64,000 nt of DNA. It comes from Thalassotalea marina. Lineage in GTDB: Bacteria > Pseudomonadota > Gammaproteobacteria > Enterobacterales > Alteromonadaceae. This document shows, one piece after another, positions 30,233-39,052 of this stretch. The notes beneath the pieces were generated by a model. It did not search any database, had not been told where the DNA came from, and worked only from the letters and a program-made list of their open reading frames with translations. Within the stretch, counting starts at the first letter, position 1. Every line of letters begins with the position of its first letter. The position numbers and the translations under genes are program-made. The DNA lies in assembly GCF_014656435.1 (NCBI RefSeq), contig NZ_BNCK01000007.1, positions 124,001 through 188,000 of the forward strand. The letters run 5' to 3'.

Positions 30233-30992
30233 AGCTTTCCCTTTTATTATTGTTAGACCCTTGTCGGAAGTGCCAGATACTGGCACTGCACATTAAAACT
30301 AACCACGCCGCTGCTAACGAAAACCACTGAAACGCATAAGCTTGGTGTTTTTCTGGTGGCATCACGATTGGTTGCCAATTTTTTATGTACCCGATAGATT
30401 CTTTTTTATCTAAGTAAATCACAAAGGGCAACATTTTTTGACCAATTATCTGTGAAATTTTCGCCAATTCAATTTGTTGTACTCGCTTAGGCCATTCATT
30501 TTGTTGATAAACATCTTCAGCTAACTGAATACCGCTTTCAGGTACTCTGACATGCCCCAATATCGTTAAATTGCCTGAAAACTGTTTAAATGTTGGTAAC
30601 TCTGTTCTTATTTTGCTGCCAGCCACCCAACCTAAATTAATTAATACGCTACTCGCTCCCAGTTCCATGACTTGCAGCACTCGATAACCAATCTTGCCTT
30701 GGTGGGTTTGATTGTCCAATAGGAACACCTTATCTGGATTCAAATATCCTGTTATTTCAATAGGTAGGTCATTGATGTTTTCATCCTGCATTTTCAAATG
30801 CATAACCTGGTTTATTGAAAAAGCGCTAAGCGCAGACAATTCAGTAATTCTTATCAGGCGTTCATATTTTTCAGTGGCCCTAGCTGATTGCCACAATCCG
30901 AGCTTGATTAATCCAACAAAGACAAGCAAAGTAAATAGCACCAGTAGCCAATTTAATTGTAAAACGTAGTCTTTTATTGTCGCTACCTTCAT
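30210..30992 (-). CDS. SURF1 family cytochrome oxidase assembly protein
   Basis: A 260-residue protein with two membrane helices, one at about 13-31 and one at about 221-240, and an outer loop between them, the standard SURF1 topology. Family features are LGLWQSARATEK, the DNQTHQGKIGYRVL loop and LINLGWVAGS. SURF1 helps insert haem A into subunit I. It is transcribed after cox subunit III with a plus-strand DUF2909 gene in between. Confidence 0.88.
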   Translation of the reverse strand: MKVATIKDYVLQLNWLLVLFTLLVFVGLIKLGLWQSARATEKYERLIRITELSALSAFSINQVMHLKMQDENINDLPIEITGYLNPDKVFLLDNQTHQGKIGYRVLQVMELGASSVLINLGWVAGSKIRTELPTFKQFSGNLTILGHVRVPESGIQLAEDVYQQNEWPKRVQQIELAKISQIIGQKMLPFVIYLDKKESIGYIKNWQPIVMPPEKHQAYAFQWFSLAAAWLVLMCSASIWHFRQGSNNNKRESYGHNEER

Positions 30993-31026
30993 ACCACACC
31001 AATTAGTATTGAGTTTTGAGGGCTAA

Positions 31027-31236
31027 ATGATCATTAAAATTATCATTGTAGGATTACTTATCTTTATGGTTTACAACTTGTTTTGTGCGCTGCGAATCAT
31101 GAACAAAAACGATCCTAATCAACCAAAAATGTCTAAGTTCATTGGCCGACGCGTCTTAACATCGGTAATTATTGTATTGATTTTATTATTAGGTATTTTG
31201 ACGGGTGTTATCACTCCTAACCCCCGTCCTTACTAG
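31027..31236 (+). CDS. Small DUF2909-type membrane protein
   Basis: A 69-residue protein with two hydrophobic helices (about 2-21 and 45-62) and a polar loop MNKNDPNQPKMSKFIGRRV between them. It matches the DUF2909 pattern found beside surf1 and cox genes in gammaproteobacteria. GAGGG precedes the ATG. It is encoded against the direction of the cox operon, inside it. The function is unknown; its location suggests oxidase assembly. Confidence 0.8.
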   Translation: MIIKIIIVGLLIFMVYNLFCALRIMNKNDPNQPKMSKFIGRRVLTSVIIVLILLLGILTGVITPNPRPY

Positions 31237-31261
31237 CAAAGGCAATACTGCGCCTTTGCTA
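31234..31261. repeat. Perfect 10-bp hairpin between DUF2909 and cox subunit III genes
   Basis: TAGCAAAGGC at 31234-31243 and GCCTTTGCTA at 31252-31261 form a perfect stem with an 8-base loop. The left arm begins with the stop codon of the DUF2909 gene. No T-tract follows on either strand. Confidence 0.6.
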
Positions 31262-31270
31262 TGCCTCTCA

Positions 31271-32158
31271 CTATAAGATGTAGACAAAAAAGAACAATAG
31301 TACCCAGACAACATCGACAAAATGCCAGTACCAACTCGCTGCTTGGAATGCAAAATGATTTTGGGGCGTAAAATGACCTTTCATAACACGAACAAACATG
31401 ACAATCAGCATGATTGTACCTAAGGTAACATGCATGCCATGAAACCCAGTTAGCATGTAGAAAGTATTGCCATAAATGCCACTAGTTAAATAAAGTTTCA
31501 TTTCTTCCGAATAACCGTGAGCATACTCTACGCCTTGTAAAAACAAGAACACTAAGCCAAGTAACACAGTTAACCCCAACCAAAGTTTAAGCTGTGAGCG
31601 TTTTTCCTGCTCTAAGGCCACATGAGCAAAGTGGGCAGTAACAGAAGAGGTTAAAAGGATAATAGTGTTAATTAACGGTAATCCATACCACCCCATCGCC
31701 GTTGTTGAGGTGCCATCTGGTGTTTTGATTAAAGGCCATTCAGCGACAAATTGCGGCCATAATACTTCAAAGGTCATGGCATTATTGCCATCACCACCTA
31801 ACCAAGGTACAGAAAACATACGCGCGTAAAACAAAGCCCCAAAAAACGCGGCAAAAAACATCACTTCTGAAAAAATAAACCAACTCATACCCTGTCTAAA
31901 AGAGGTATCCATTTGATGGCTATATTTACCAGCCATCGACTCATTGATAACGTTGCTAAACCAGCCCCATACCATGTAAATCACCATGGCTAGACCAGCT
32001 ATCAATATATAGCCACCAAAACCCGATTCTTCATTTTTTAAATCAGTTACGTAGTTAGCAGCGCCAATGGCAATTAAAAACAGCGCCATAGCTCCGACAA
32101 TTGGCCAATGGCTCTGTGCCGGTACGTAATAAGTTTCATATTCTTTTGTTGTCATCAT
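31271..32158 (-). CDS. ctaE: Cytochrome c oxidase subunit III
   Basis: A 295-residue, seven-helix subunit of the aa3-type oxidase. Typical subunit III segments are SWFIFSEVMFFAAFFGALFYAR-like helix (near residue 90), TAHFAHVALE, LTGFHGMHVTLGT near 240 and the C-terminal ASWYWHFVDVVWVLLF. It lacks metal centres and stabilises subunit I turnover. It follows ctaG by 27 bp in the cox operon. Also called coxC. Confidence 0.96.
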   Translation of the reverse strand: MMTTKEYETYYVPAQSHWPIVGAMALFLIAIGAANYVTDLKNEESGFGGYILIAGLAMVIYMVWGWFSNVINESMAGKYSHQMDTSFRQGMSWFIFSEVMFFAAFFGALFYARMFSVPWLGGDGNNAMTFEVLWPQFVAEWPLIKTPDGTSTTAMGWYGLPLINTIILLTSSVTAHFAHVALEQEKRSQLKLWLGLTVLLGLVFLFLQGVEYAHGYSEEMKLYLTSGIYGNTFYMLTGFHGMHVTLGTIMLIVMFVRVMKGHFTPQNHFAFQAASWYWHFVDVVWVLLFFFVYIL

Positions 32159-32185
32159 CTTTCCCCTGTGCTTTCGCCTCAGAAT

Positions 32186-32728
32186 TTAAGATTCAACTTT
32201 GCCGGTTATATCGTATAAGGTGTACGACAAAGTGATTGTGTTTACCTCTTCAGGTAACTCAGTATCTACATAAAACTGCAGCGCCATTTCCACATCTTCG
32301 CTGGCTTTTAATGGCTGCTGATTAAAACAAAAACACTCTATTTTTTGAAAATATACCGCGGCTTGGCCAGGTGAAACAGAAGGTACTGCTTGCCCAACAA
32401 TGTCTCTTGCCGCATCATTTTTTGCATAAAACTTCACCAACTTAGTTTCGCCAGGATGAACTTTTATTTCCTTTACCATAGGTTCAAATTGCCAAGGAAT
32501 GCCTTTTGATAAGTGACTAATAAACTGCACTGTTATTAGTCGGCTTTCATCAACGCCATTTTCATTGACACTAGCAGCTTGATTTGATGTTTTGCCGTTT
32601 AAGCCGGTAATGTCGCAAAAAACGTCATATAAAGGCACCAAAGCAAAGCCAAATCCAAACATCGCACACACGATCAAGGTCAGTTTCTTCACTGACTTAT
32701 TAATATTTTGCTGATGTTGCTCTGTCAT
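32186..32728 (-). CDS. ctaG: Cytochrome c oxidase assembly protein CtaG (Cox11)
   Basis: A 180-residue copper chaperone with one N-terminal membrane helix (about 13-33) and an immunoglobulin-like periplasmic domain. The copper motif is ECFCFNQQPL near residue 131 and LVPLYDVFCDITGLNGKT follows the helix. It delivers copper to the CuB site of subunit I. It lies between ctaD and ctaE, the usual order. Confidence 0.95.
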   Translation of the reverse strand: MTEQHQQNINKSVKKLTLIVCAMFGFGFALVPLYDVFCDITGLNGKTSNQAASVNENGVDESRLITVQFISHLSKGIPWQFEPMVKEIKVHPGETKLVKFYAKNDAARDIVGQAVPSVSPGQAAVYFQKIECFCFNQQPLKASEDVEMALQFYVDTELPEEVNTITLSYTLYDITGKVES

Positions 32729-32770
32729 ATTTTCACCTATAGCTCAAACCTAAGTTTAATCTAGCGATAT

Positions 32771-32792
32771 GGCACTAGAGATAACTAGTGCC
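32771..32792. repeat. Perfect 8-bp hairpin between ctaD and ctaG
   Basis: GGCACTAG at 32771-32778 and CTAGTGCC at 32785-32792 pair around a 6-base loop. There is no T-tract. It sits in the 71-bp gap of the cox operon and may stabilise the ctaCD message or reduce downstream expression. Confidence 0.6.
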
Positions 32793-32799
32793 GTAGCAG

Positions 32800-34389
32800 T
32801 TAATCAATTTTCGGTGGTGTTTCAAATGTATGATAAGGTGCAGGACTAGGAACACTCCACTCCAACCCTTCTTCTGCTTCCCACGGATTAGCTTCAGCTT
32901 TTTTACCGCCACGGATACATTGGATCACAACGGCCAAGAAAATAAGCTGAGATAAACCAAAGGCAAAGCCCCCTATACTTACCCACTTATTAAAGTCGGC
33001 AAACTGCAAAGCATAATCAGGAATACGGCGAGGCATACCTGCCAGTCCTAAAAAGTGCATAGGGAAGAACAAGATATTTACCGAGATTAATGAACACCAA
33101 AAGTGTGCTTTACCTAAACGTTCACTAAACATATGACCCGTCCACTTAGGTAACCAATAATAGGCTCCTGCATAGATAGAAAATAGCGACCCCGTTACAA
33201 GAACGTAATGGAAATGCGCTACGACGAAGTATGTATCATGGTATTGAAAATCAACAGGAGTCAAAGCTAGCATCAGTCCTGAAAATCCGCCGATAGTGAA
33301 TAAAATGACAAATGCTATGGAGAATAACATCGGCAATTCAAATGTCATTGCCCCACGCCACATCGTCGCTACCCAGTTAAATACTTTTACACCCGTCGGC
33401 ACAGCAATTAGCATGGTACAGTACATAAAGAACAATTCACCCGCTAATGGCATCCCTGTGGTAAACATATGATGCGCCCAAACAATAAAAGACAAAAATG
33501 CTATTGACGCTGTCGCGTATACCATTGAGCTGTAACCAAATAACTTCTTGCGAGCAAACGTAGGAATAATGGTGGATACAATACCAAATGCAGGCAATAT
33601 CATGATGTACACTTCAGGATGCCCAAAGAACCAGAATATGTGCTGGAACATCACAGGATCACCACCACCTGCGGCATCAAAGAAACTTGTACCAAAATAG
33701 GTATCCGTTAATACCATGGTTACAACACCCGCCAATACCGGCATAACGGCAATCAACAAATAAGCCGTAATGAAAAAGGTCCACACAAATAGTGGCATTT
33801 TCATATATGTCATACCTGGTGCACGCATATTCATAATGGTCACAATAACGTTGATTGCACCCATAATGGATGAAATACCCATAATGTGTACCGCAAACAC
33901 AAAGAAGGCGGTACTGCCATTAGAATAAGTTGTTGAAAGTGGTGCATAGAAGGTCCAACCGAAATTTGGTGCACCTGAGTCCATAAAAAACGACGAAATT
34001 AAAATGGCAAATGCAAAAGGTAAGATCCAAAAGCTCCAGTTATTCATGCGCGGTAAAGCCATATCTGGCGCCCCAATCATCATAGGGATCATCCAGTTAG
34101 CAAAACCCGTAAAGGCAGGCATTATGGCACCAAACACCATAATTAAGCCGTGTACTGTCGTTAACTGATTAAAGAAGTCAGGTTCAACAAATTGTAATCC
34201 CGGCTGAAAAAGTTCAGCGCGGATCAACATAGCCAATGCACCACCAAACAACAACATGATGAATGCAAACCAAAGATATAATGTACCAATGTCTTTATGG
34301 TTGGTGGTAAATAGCCAACGTTTTATCCCCGTCATTTTGTGATCATGATGATCATGTTCATGCGAGTCGTGAATTGCTTCGGTAGTCAT
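32800..34389 (-). CDS. ctaD: Cytochrome c oxidase subunit I (aa3-type)
   Basis: A 529-residue haem-copper oxidase catalytic subunit with 12 helices. Haem and CuB ligands are in TVHGLIMVFGA, HPEVYIMILPAFGIVS, AHHMFTTGM and AHFHYVLVTGS. The K- and D-channel context places it with A-type oxidases. The N-terminus is rich in His and Asp (residues 6-17). GGGAG precedes the ATG, and ctaC lies 12 bp upstream. It forms the terminal oxidase with ctaC and ctaE. Confidence 0.97.
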   Translation of the reverse strand: MTTEAIHDSHEHDHHDHKMTGIKRWLFTTNHKDIGTLYLWFAFIMLLFGGALAMLIRAELFQPGLQFVEPDFFNQLTTVHGLIMVFGAIMPAFTGFANWMIPMMIGAPDMALPRMNNWSFWILPFAFAILISSFFMDSGAPNFGWTFYAPLSTTYSNGSTAFFVFAVHIMGISSIMGAINVIVTIMNMRAPGMTYMKMPLFVWTFFITAYLLIAVMPVLAGVVTMVLTDTYFGTSFFDAAGGGDPVMFQHIFWFFGHPEVYIMILPAFGIVSTIIPTFARKKLFGYSSMVYATASIAFLSFIVWAHHMFTTGMPLAGELFFMYCTMLIAVPTGVKVFNWVATMWRGAMTFELPMLFSIAFVILFTIGGFSGLMLALTPVDFQYHDTYFVVAHFHYVLVTGSLFSIYAGAYYWLPKWTGHMFSERLGKAHFWCSLISVNILFFPMHFLGLAGMPRRIPDYALQFADFNKWVSIGGFAFGLSQLIFLAVVIQCIRGGKKAEANPWEAEEGLEWSVPSPAPYHTFETPPKID

Positions 34390-34401
34390 ATTCTTTTCTC
34401 C

Positions 34402-35946
34402 CTACTTAGCACTTGCCGCATCAACATCGGCTGGTTGAACCAAATCACCGCTGTTATTTCCCCAAGCATTACGCTCGTATGTAATAACTGCCGCGATATC
34501 CGTTTTTGATAATTGCGTGCCAAACGCAGCCATCGCAGGGTTCTTTTTACTGCCATTAACAACAATGTCGATATGCGCAGCAACATCACCAGTGATAATT
34601 GGACTGCCAATTAATGACGGAAAAGCAGGTGCCAAACCAGCGCCTGTTGGCTGATGACAAGCAGCACATGCTCGAGTGTAAACTTGCTCACCTTTGGTCA
34701 TAAGCTCATCTAATGTATAGGTTTTACTTAAGTCTTCTTCTTGAGCTTCCAGCTGAGTATTATTTGTTTGTTCAGCGCTAGTATCCATTACTGCAGGAGC
34801 TGAAGCAGAACCACTGGTGGCAGTTTGTACATCGGCTGCTTGAACGGCATCACCGGTATTATTACCCCAAGCATTACGCTCATAAGTAACAACGGCAGCA
34901 ATTTCTTTTAAGCTAAGTTGTTTACCATAGCCTTGCATACCTGTTCCCGCTTTACCGTTGAAAACGATATCAATGTGCGCGTTAACCTCACCTAATGCGA
35001 TCTTGCTGCCTTTTAGTGCTGGGAACGCAGGTGGTAACCCTGTACCTCCTGGTTGGTGACAAGCAGCACAATGTGCCAAGTAGGTTTTTTCACCTTCTTT
35101 CATCAACTCATCTAAGGATAAAGAAGCATTCAGTGAAGCCGCTTCTGCAGCAGCCGCTTCTTCTTTTATACGATGCTGTTCATCAAGCCACGCGGCATAG
35201 TCTTGCTCTGACTTTACCTCTACTACAATTGGCATGTATCCATGGTCCTTTCCACAAAGCTCTGCACACTGGCCTCGGTAGATCCCAGGTTCAGAGACAT
35301 TGGTCCAAGCCTCATTAATAAAGCCAGGGTTAGCATCTTGTTTTACAGCAAAAGCAGGAACCCACCAAGAGTGGATAACGTCATCTGAAGTTATCAGAAA
35401 ACGGACTTTTTTATTGGTAGGGATCACCAAAGGCTTATCTACTTCCAACAAATAGTGTTGCCCTTTGTTTTCAGCATTACCTTCGCGATTATCAAATTGA
35501 GTACGTGGCGTTGCTAACACCGAATAAAACTCTATATCTTGATCAAAGTACTTGTAATGCCATTTCCATTGGGAGCCAGTAACTTGAATAGTTATATCCG
35601 AATTGTCGTTATTTTCCATCGCAATTAACGTGTTAGTTGCTGGCCAAGCCATTGCAATTAATATAACGATAGGAATAACGGTCCAAAGTATTTCTACTTT
35701 GGTACTTTCGTGGAAAGTTGCTGGTGTAACACCGCGCGATTTACGGTGGAAAATCATTGACCAAATCATGGCACCAAATACGACTATGCCAATAGCGGTA
35801 CAGATATATAACGCCAGCATGTGCATGCCATAGACGTCATTACTAATTTCTGTCACACCTTTAGTCAGGTTTAGTTTTGATTCTGCCCAAGCCATATTGG
35901 GAGCTAAGATCCCTAATAACAGCCAACCTAGGTTACGTCTTTTCAC
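34402..35946 (-). CDS. ctaC: Cytochrome c oxidase subunit II with two C-terminal cytochrome c domains
   Basis: A 514-residue protein. After a signal peptide (about residues 1-21, ending NMAWA) come two membrane helices and the cupredoxin domain with CuA ligands in DVIHSWWVPAF and GQCAELCGKDHGYMP. Two class I cytochrome c domains follow, each with a haem motif: HCAACHQ and ACAACHQ, each followed by a GNN-type end (ERNAWGNN). They are joined by an Ala/Thr/Gln-rich linker. The frame is open to 36066, but the GTG at 35944-35946 with AAGGAGA seven bases before it gives the correct signal peptide. This is a ccaa3-like subunit II that may take electrons through its own haems. It is first in the operon. 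Also called coxB. Confidence 0.94.
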   Translation of the reverse strand: MKRRNLGWLLLGILAPNMAWAESKLNLTKGVTEISNDVYGMHMLALYICTAIGIVVFGAMIWSMIFHRKSRGVTPATFHESTKVEILWTVIPIVILIAMAWPATNTLIAMENNDNSDITIQVTGSQWKWHYKYFDQDIEFYSVLATPRTQFDNREGNAENKGQHYLLEVDKPLVIPTNKKVRFLITSDDVIHSWWVPAFAVKQDANPGFINEAWTNVSEPGIYRGQCAELCGKDHGYMPIVVEVKSEQDYAAWLDEQHRIKEEAAAAEAASLNASLSLDELMKEGEKTYLAHCAACHQPGGTGLPPAFPALKGSKIALGEVNAHIDIVFNGKAGTGMQGYGKQLSLKEIAAVVTYERNAWGNNTGDAVQAADVQTATSGSASAPAVMDTSAEQTNNTQLEAQEEDLSKTYTLDELMTKGEQVYTRACAACHQPTGAGLAPAFPSLIGSPIITGDVAAHIDIVVNGSKKNPAMAAFGTQLSKTDIAAVITYERNAWGNNSGDLVQPADVDAASAK

Positions 35947-36118
35947 TAGACATCTCCTTACCCTCAAATCAAAAACCGTGCAACACAGTAATGCTCGACC
36001 CTTCTTGCAGGAGTTTTTGTTGTTATTTTTTAAATGTTGTGTGGCGATATTTTGTGCAAGTGTCAATTCGCCTTATTGTTATAATTTGTACACTTTCTAA
36101 TCTAGAATTACTCAATAA

Positions 36119-36132
36119 TTGATCTAGGTCAA
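36119..36132. promoter_or_regulatory. FNR/ANR-like box upstream of the cox operon
   Basis: TTGATCTAGGTCAA matches TTGAT-N4-ATCAA at 9 of 10 defined positions. It lies 172 bp before the ctaC start. An oxygen-responsive Fnr/EtrA-type regulator could repress the aa3 oxidase under low oxygen from here. The promoter itself was not located with confidence. Confidence 0.5.
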
Positions 36133-36389
36133 TTTTTAATTGTTCAAAAACTTCTGAAAAAATATAACAATTACAACCGAGTATAAACTCTAAACACGCT
36201 AAAGCCTTATTGGGTTTGAGCTGCAAGCAATGTATAATTTTTAAGCATTTGCTCTAAAATAATTTTTACATTTCAGAAATACAATGCTCACAAAACGAAC
36301 AATGAAAATTAACACTGGTTAAATTATGTTCAATCTCTGGACAATAGATATGAATATATGACGCTTACAGGAATTTTGGGGCAAGGTTT

Positions 36390-36433
36390 TTAAAAACAGG
36401 CTTTATTACCAAGAATTGCCAATAGAGCCTGTT
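36390..36433 (-). terminator. Probable lexA terminator
   Basis: Read on the minus strand, AACAGGCT pairs with AGCCTGTT (36426-36433 with 36395-36402) around a 23-base loop, followed by TTTTA and AAAA. It begins 16 bp after the lexA stop. The long loop lowers certainty. Confidence 0.5.
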
Positions 36434-36449
36434 AAAAGAGTAGCAAAGT

Positions 36450-37073
36450 TTACATCCAATCCGCAGAACGAATTACACCAACAGCCAAGCCTTCTATATT
36501 AAAATGTTGGCTGGTTAAATCTACTTTAATTGGTTCAAACGCTTCGTTTTCTGCATGCAGATATACCACGTTTCCTTCACGTTTCAGACGTTTGACTGTC
36601 ACTTCATCTTCAACACGAGCTACTATTACTTGGCCATTTTGAACATCTGTTGTTTGGTGCACGGCTAACAAATCACCATCGAGTATGCCGATGTCTTTCA
36701 TACTTTCACCGTTTACTCGTAATAAATAATCTGCCGCTGGATGAAATAGATTACCGTCAATCTGATATCGTTCTTCAACGTGTTCTTGGGCTAAAATAGG
36801 TTCACCGGCAGCAACCCGACCAATTAACGGTAAACCCACCTCTTGTTGTACTTCTTCAGCTAAGCGAATCCCTCTAGAAGTCCCTGGCAGCATTTCGATA
36901 TAGCCTTTTTTTGCCAGTGCTTTTAAGTGCTCTTCCGCCGCATTAGCTGATTTAAAGCCAAAAAAATCAGCAATTTCAGCTCGTGTTGGTGGCATTCCTG
37001 TGTCTGCTATTTTTTCTCGGATCAGATCAAAAATCTGTTCTTGTCTATTAGTTAGTGGCTTTAGTTCGGTCAC
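36450..37073 (-). CDS. lexA: LexA repressor
   Basis: A 207-residue SOS repressor. The winged helix-turn-helix is at residues 1-65 ([24 protein letters not shown]). The self-cleavage site is A89-G90 in GRVAAGEP and the catalytic pair is S124 (NGESMKD) and K161 (VKRLKREG). It represses DNA-repair genes until RecA filaments trigger cleavage. Two SOS boxes lie directly upstream, showing autoregulation. Confidence 0.98.
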   Translation of the reverse strand: MTELKPLTNRQEQIFDLIREKIADTGMPPTRAEIADFFGFKSANAAEEHLKALAKKGYIEMLPGTSRGIRLAEEVQQEVGLPLIGRVAAGEPILAQEHVEERYQIDGNLFHPAADYLLRVNGESMKDIGILDGDLLAVHQTTDVQNGQVIVARVEDEVTVKRLKREGNVVYLHAENEAFEPIKVDLTSQHFNIEGLAVGVIRSADWM

Positions 37074-37082
37074 AGTAGTTCC

Positions 37083-37098
37083 CTGTATATTTGGACAG
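37083..37098. promoter_or_regulatory. LexA box 1
   Basis: CTGTATATTTGGACAG fits CTGT-N8-ACAG exactly. It is 9 bp before the lexA ATG. Confidence 0.88.
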
Positions 37099-37103
37099 TC
37101 TAC

Positions 37104-37119
37104 CTGTCAGTATATACAG
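37104..37119. promoter_or_regulatory. LexA box 2
   Basis: CTGTCAGTATATACAG fits CTGT-N8-ACAG exactly. Its centre is 21 bp from that of box 1, the same two-box arrangement as E. coli lexA, which allows strong autorepression. Confidence 0.9.
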
Positions 37120-37286
37120 GCTGTAAATATAAGCAAGTCTGACAATTATATTTTTAATTTGATGTAACTCGTTACTTTTACTGATTCTTTCTATTCTGTT
37201 TTGACCACGCCGTAAATAAAATGAACTGTATAAAAACCGTTTTCCTGCTAATAATTAAAATAGTACTCATTAACTGAGACCATTTT

Positions 37287-38027
37287 GTGCGCAGTATCAT
37301 ATTATTACTTAGCTTAATTATTTGCTTTAGTTTATCTGCTAAGGAAAAAACACCTGTAGTTGCTTATTTTTATCACGCAAAGCCCCCTTTACTGATCAAC
37401 CAAATCGATAAGCAAGGCTTGTACTTTGATTTTATAAACTACCTCAATAAGCACAGTGATATTTATCAATTCGAGCTGGTTTATATGCCACGCAAGCGAC
37501 TCGATATCATGTTAGAAAATGATGCCTTAGGCGGATTGGTTGTTGGCGTAAACCCTATTTGGTTTAAAGATAAAAATGAAACTAAGTATTTTTGGACATC
37601 GAGGCTATTTACCGATCGAGACGAAGTAATTTCATTAAATCGTACACCGTTAACTTTTATGTCTCCCGTGTCACTGCATGGAAAAATATTTGGAGGCGTG
37701 AGAGGATTTTATTATTTTGGCATTGACGAAGCCGTAAATAAAAATCTTATAAAGCGTGTTGATACCGCAGATGAAATATCGTTGTTTTCCATGTTAAGGC
37801 ACCAACGAATAGACGCAGCTGTTGTTAGTCGCTCAACATTTAACTACGTGGTTAAAAAAAATGATTGGTTTACCTTATTTCATTTATCAAAGAAGCCGCA
37901 CGACATTTATGACAGAAGAGTACTTATCCCAAAATCGGATCACGCTTTATATCAGCATGTTGAAAAGATAATGCTCAATATGACACTTAACCAACAATGG
38001 CAAATTACCCTAGAACAATATTTATAA
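37287..38027 (+). CDS. Periplasmic amino-acid-type solute-binding protein homologue
   Basis: A 246-residue product beginning at a GTG (37287), with a short signal peptide (residues 1-18, ending SLSA). The rest fits the bacterial extracellular solute-binding family 3 fold: VAYFYHAKPPLL, LYFDFINYLN and IDAAVVSRSTFNYVV. Motifs for a particular ligand are not evident. No transporter genes are adjacent, so it may act in sensing or be an orphan binding protein, as is frequent in Alteromonadales. It is divergent from lexA and convergent with the LytTR gene. Confidence 0.72.
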   Translation: MRSIILLLSLIICFSLSAKEKTPVVAYFYHAKPPLLINQIDKQGLYFDFINYLNKHSDIYQFELVYMPRKRLDIMLENDALGGLVVGVNPIWFKDKNETKYFWTSRLFTDRDEVISLNRTPLTFMSPVSLHGKIFGGVRGFYYFGIDEAVNKNLIKRVDTADEISLFSMLRHQRIDAAVVSRSTFNYVVKKNDWFTLFHLSKKPHDIYDRRVLIPKSDHALYQHVEKIMLNMTLNQQWQITLEQYL

Positions 38028-38049
38028 GAACATCATGCATATAGGCCGA

Positions 38050-38916
38050 CTAACCTTCTAATTGCGCTTTAAATTGCTCTTTATAGCGTCTTGATAGATT
38101 TAATACTTTTCCAGAAAGAAGTTTCACCTCACTATCACCACTACTTAACGGTGTTATCGACTCAATGGCATCAAGGCGAATTGCATGGGAACGATGAATG
38201 CGGCAAAAGCCTTTATCAATCAGTTGTTGAGTAATGACATTCATTGTTGTGCGAAACGGATAAACTCTGCCACCAATATGCAGATTGACGTAGTTGCCAG
38301 AAGATTCTAACCACTCAACATCAGCCACTTTAATAATAAACTCTTTACCTAGTTTTTTAACTAACAAGCGATCCAAACTTTTTGCATTTGTTGATGGTTC
38401 ACTATTATCTTCACCTTCTGTTATTGGGTTAGCCTCTCCGTGAATTCGGCTTAAAATGAAACGATACGCGTGAATAATGCCGATAAAAAAGATAAAACCC
38501 CAAGCATCTTTTCTATATTCATAAAACATTTCAAACCAAAACTGCCCAAAGTTATAGTCACCGCCAGTCAGGGCGTAAATAACTTCACGAAGTCCAACCA
38601 TAACGCCAACGTGTGCAAATGAGTAAACAACCGAAGCGCAAAAATATATCAATATCGTTCGTTTGATTTGCTGCCAGTTGATCGGAAAAGTATTAATAAA
38701 CCATACAATAGCGGGTATTAAAAGCAGTGTACTGATCGCACTGGTGTATTCCCAAATAAAAGGCTCCCATAACATGAAATTAATCTGTGCGTCGCTGCGC
38801 TTTGCTTCCATGATGACTGATGTGGCATTTAAAGTGTTATTGATCAGTAAATAACAGCTGAGAAACAAGATCTCGTAACGCAATTTATATTGCTGAAAAT
38901 GTGTTAACTTACTCAT
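38050..38916 (-). CDS. Membrane-bound LytTR-family transcriptional regulator
   Basis: A 288-residue protein. The N-terminal 160 residues contain about four hydrophobic helices (for example LLLIPAIVWFINTF and FIFFIGIIHAYRF). The C-terminal 100 residues are a LytTR DNA-binding domain: WLESSGNYVNLHIGGRVYPFR-like core, then GFCRIHRSHAIRLDAI and LNLSRRYKEQF. There is no receiver domain, so signalling must come through the membrane part. It is divergent from an acyltransferase gene, a pairing that suggests control of a membrane-modifying enzyme. Confidence 0.85.
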   Translation of the reverse strand: MSKLTHFQQYKLRYEILFLSCYLLINNTLNATSVIMEAKRSDAQINFMLWEPFIWEYTSAISTLLLIPAIVWFINTFPINWQQIKRTILIYFCASVVYSFAHVGVMVGLREVIYALTGGDYNFGQFWFEMFYEYRKDAWGFIFFIGIIHAYRFILSRIHGEANPITEGEDNSEPSTNAKSLDRLLVKKLGKEFIIKVADVEWLESSGNYVNLHIGGRVYPFRTTMNVITQQLIDKGFCRIHRSHAIRLDAIESITPLSSGDSEVKLLSGKVLNLSRRYKEQFKAQLEG

Positions 38917-39052
38917 GACACCCTTCTATTCATTTTATTTTATCCCTCATAGCCACCGCTTATCCCTAGTCATTGTTTATTAAGATAATTTGAGTTTTTT
39001 ATTCTGCTGCAACCTTCATCATAACAAGATTCAACATCAAGGGAAGTAAGTT

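Larger units (their letters stand above)
35947..36449. other. Intergenic region upstream of the cox operon
   Basis: This 503-bp gene-free stretch holds the ribosome site of ctaC (AAGGAGA, complement of 35954-35960), an FNR/ANR-like box at 36119-36132 and the lexA terminator at 36390-36433. The remainder is AT-rich. Short frames here on both strands lack ribosome sites and I reject them. Confidence 0.6.

Noticed and set aside
34386-34610. 74-codon frame at the ctaC 3' end
   Set aside because: It overlaps the second cytochrome c domain of ctaC in another frame on the same strand and has no supporting features.
35997-36232. Small coding frames in the ctaC upstream region
   Set aside because: Several overlapping frames on both strands in AT-rich promoter sequence, none with a ribosome site or recognisable product.
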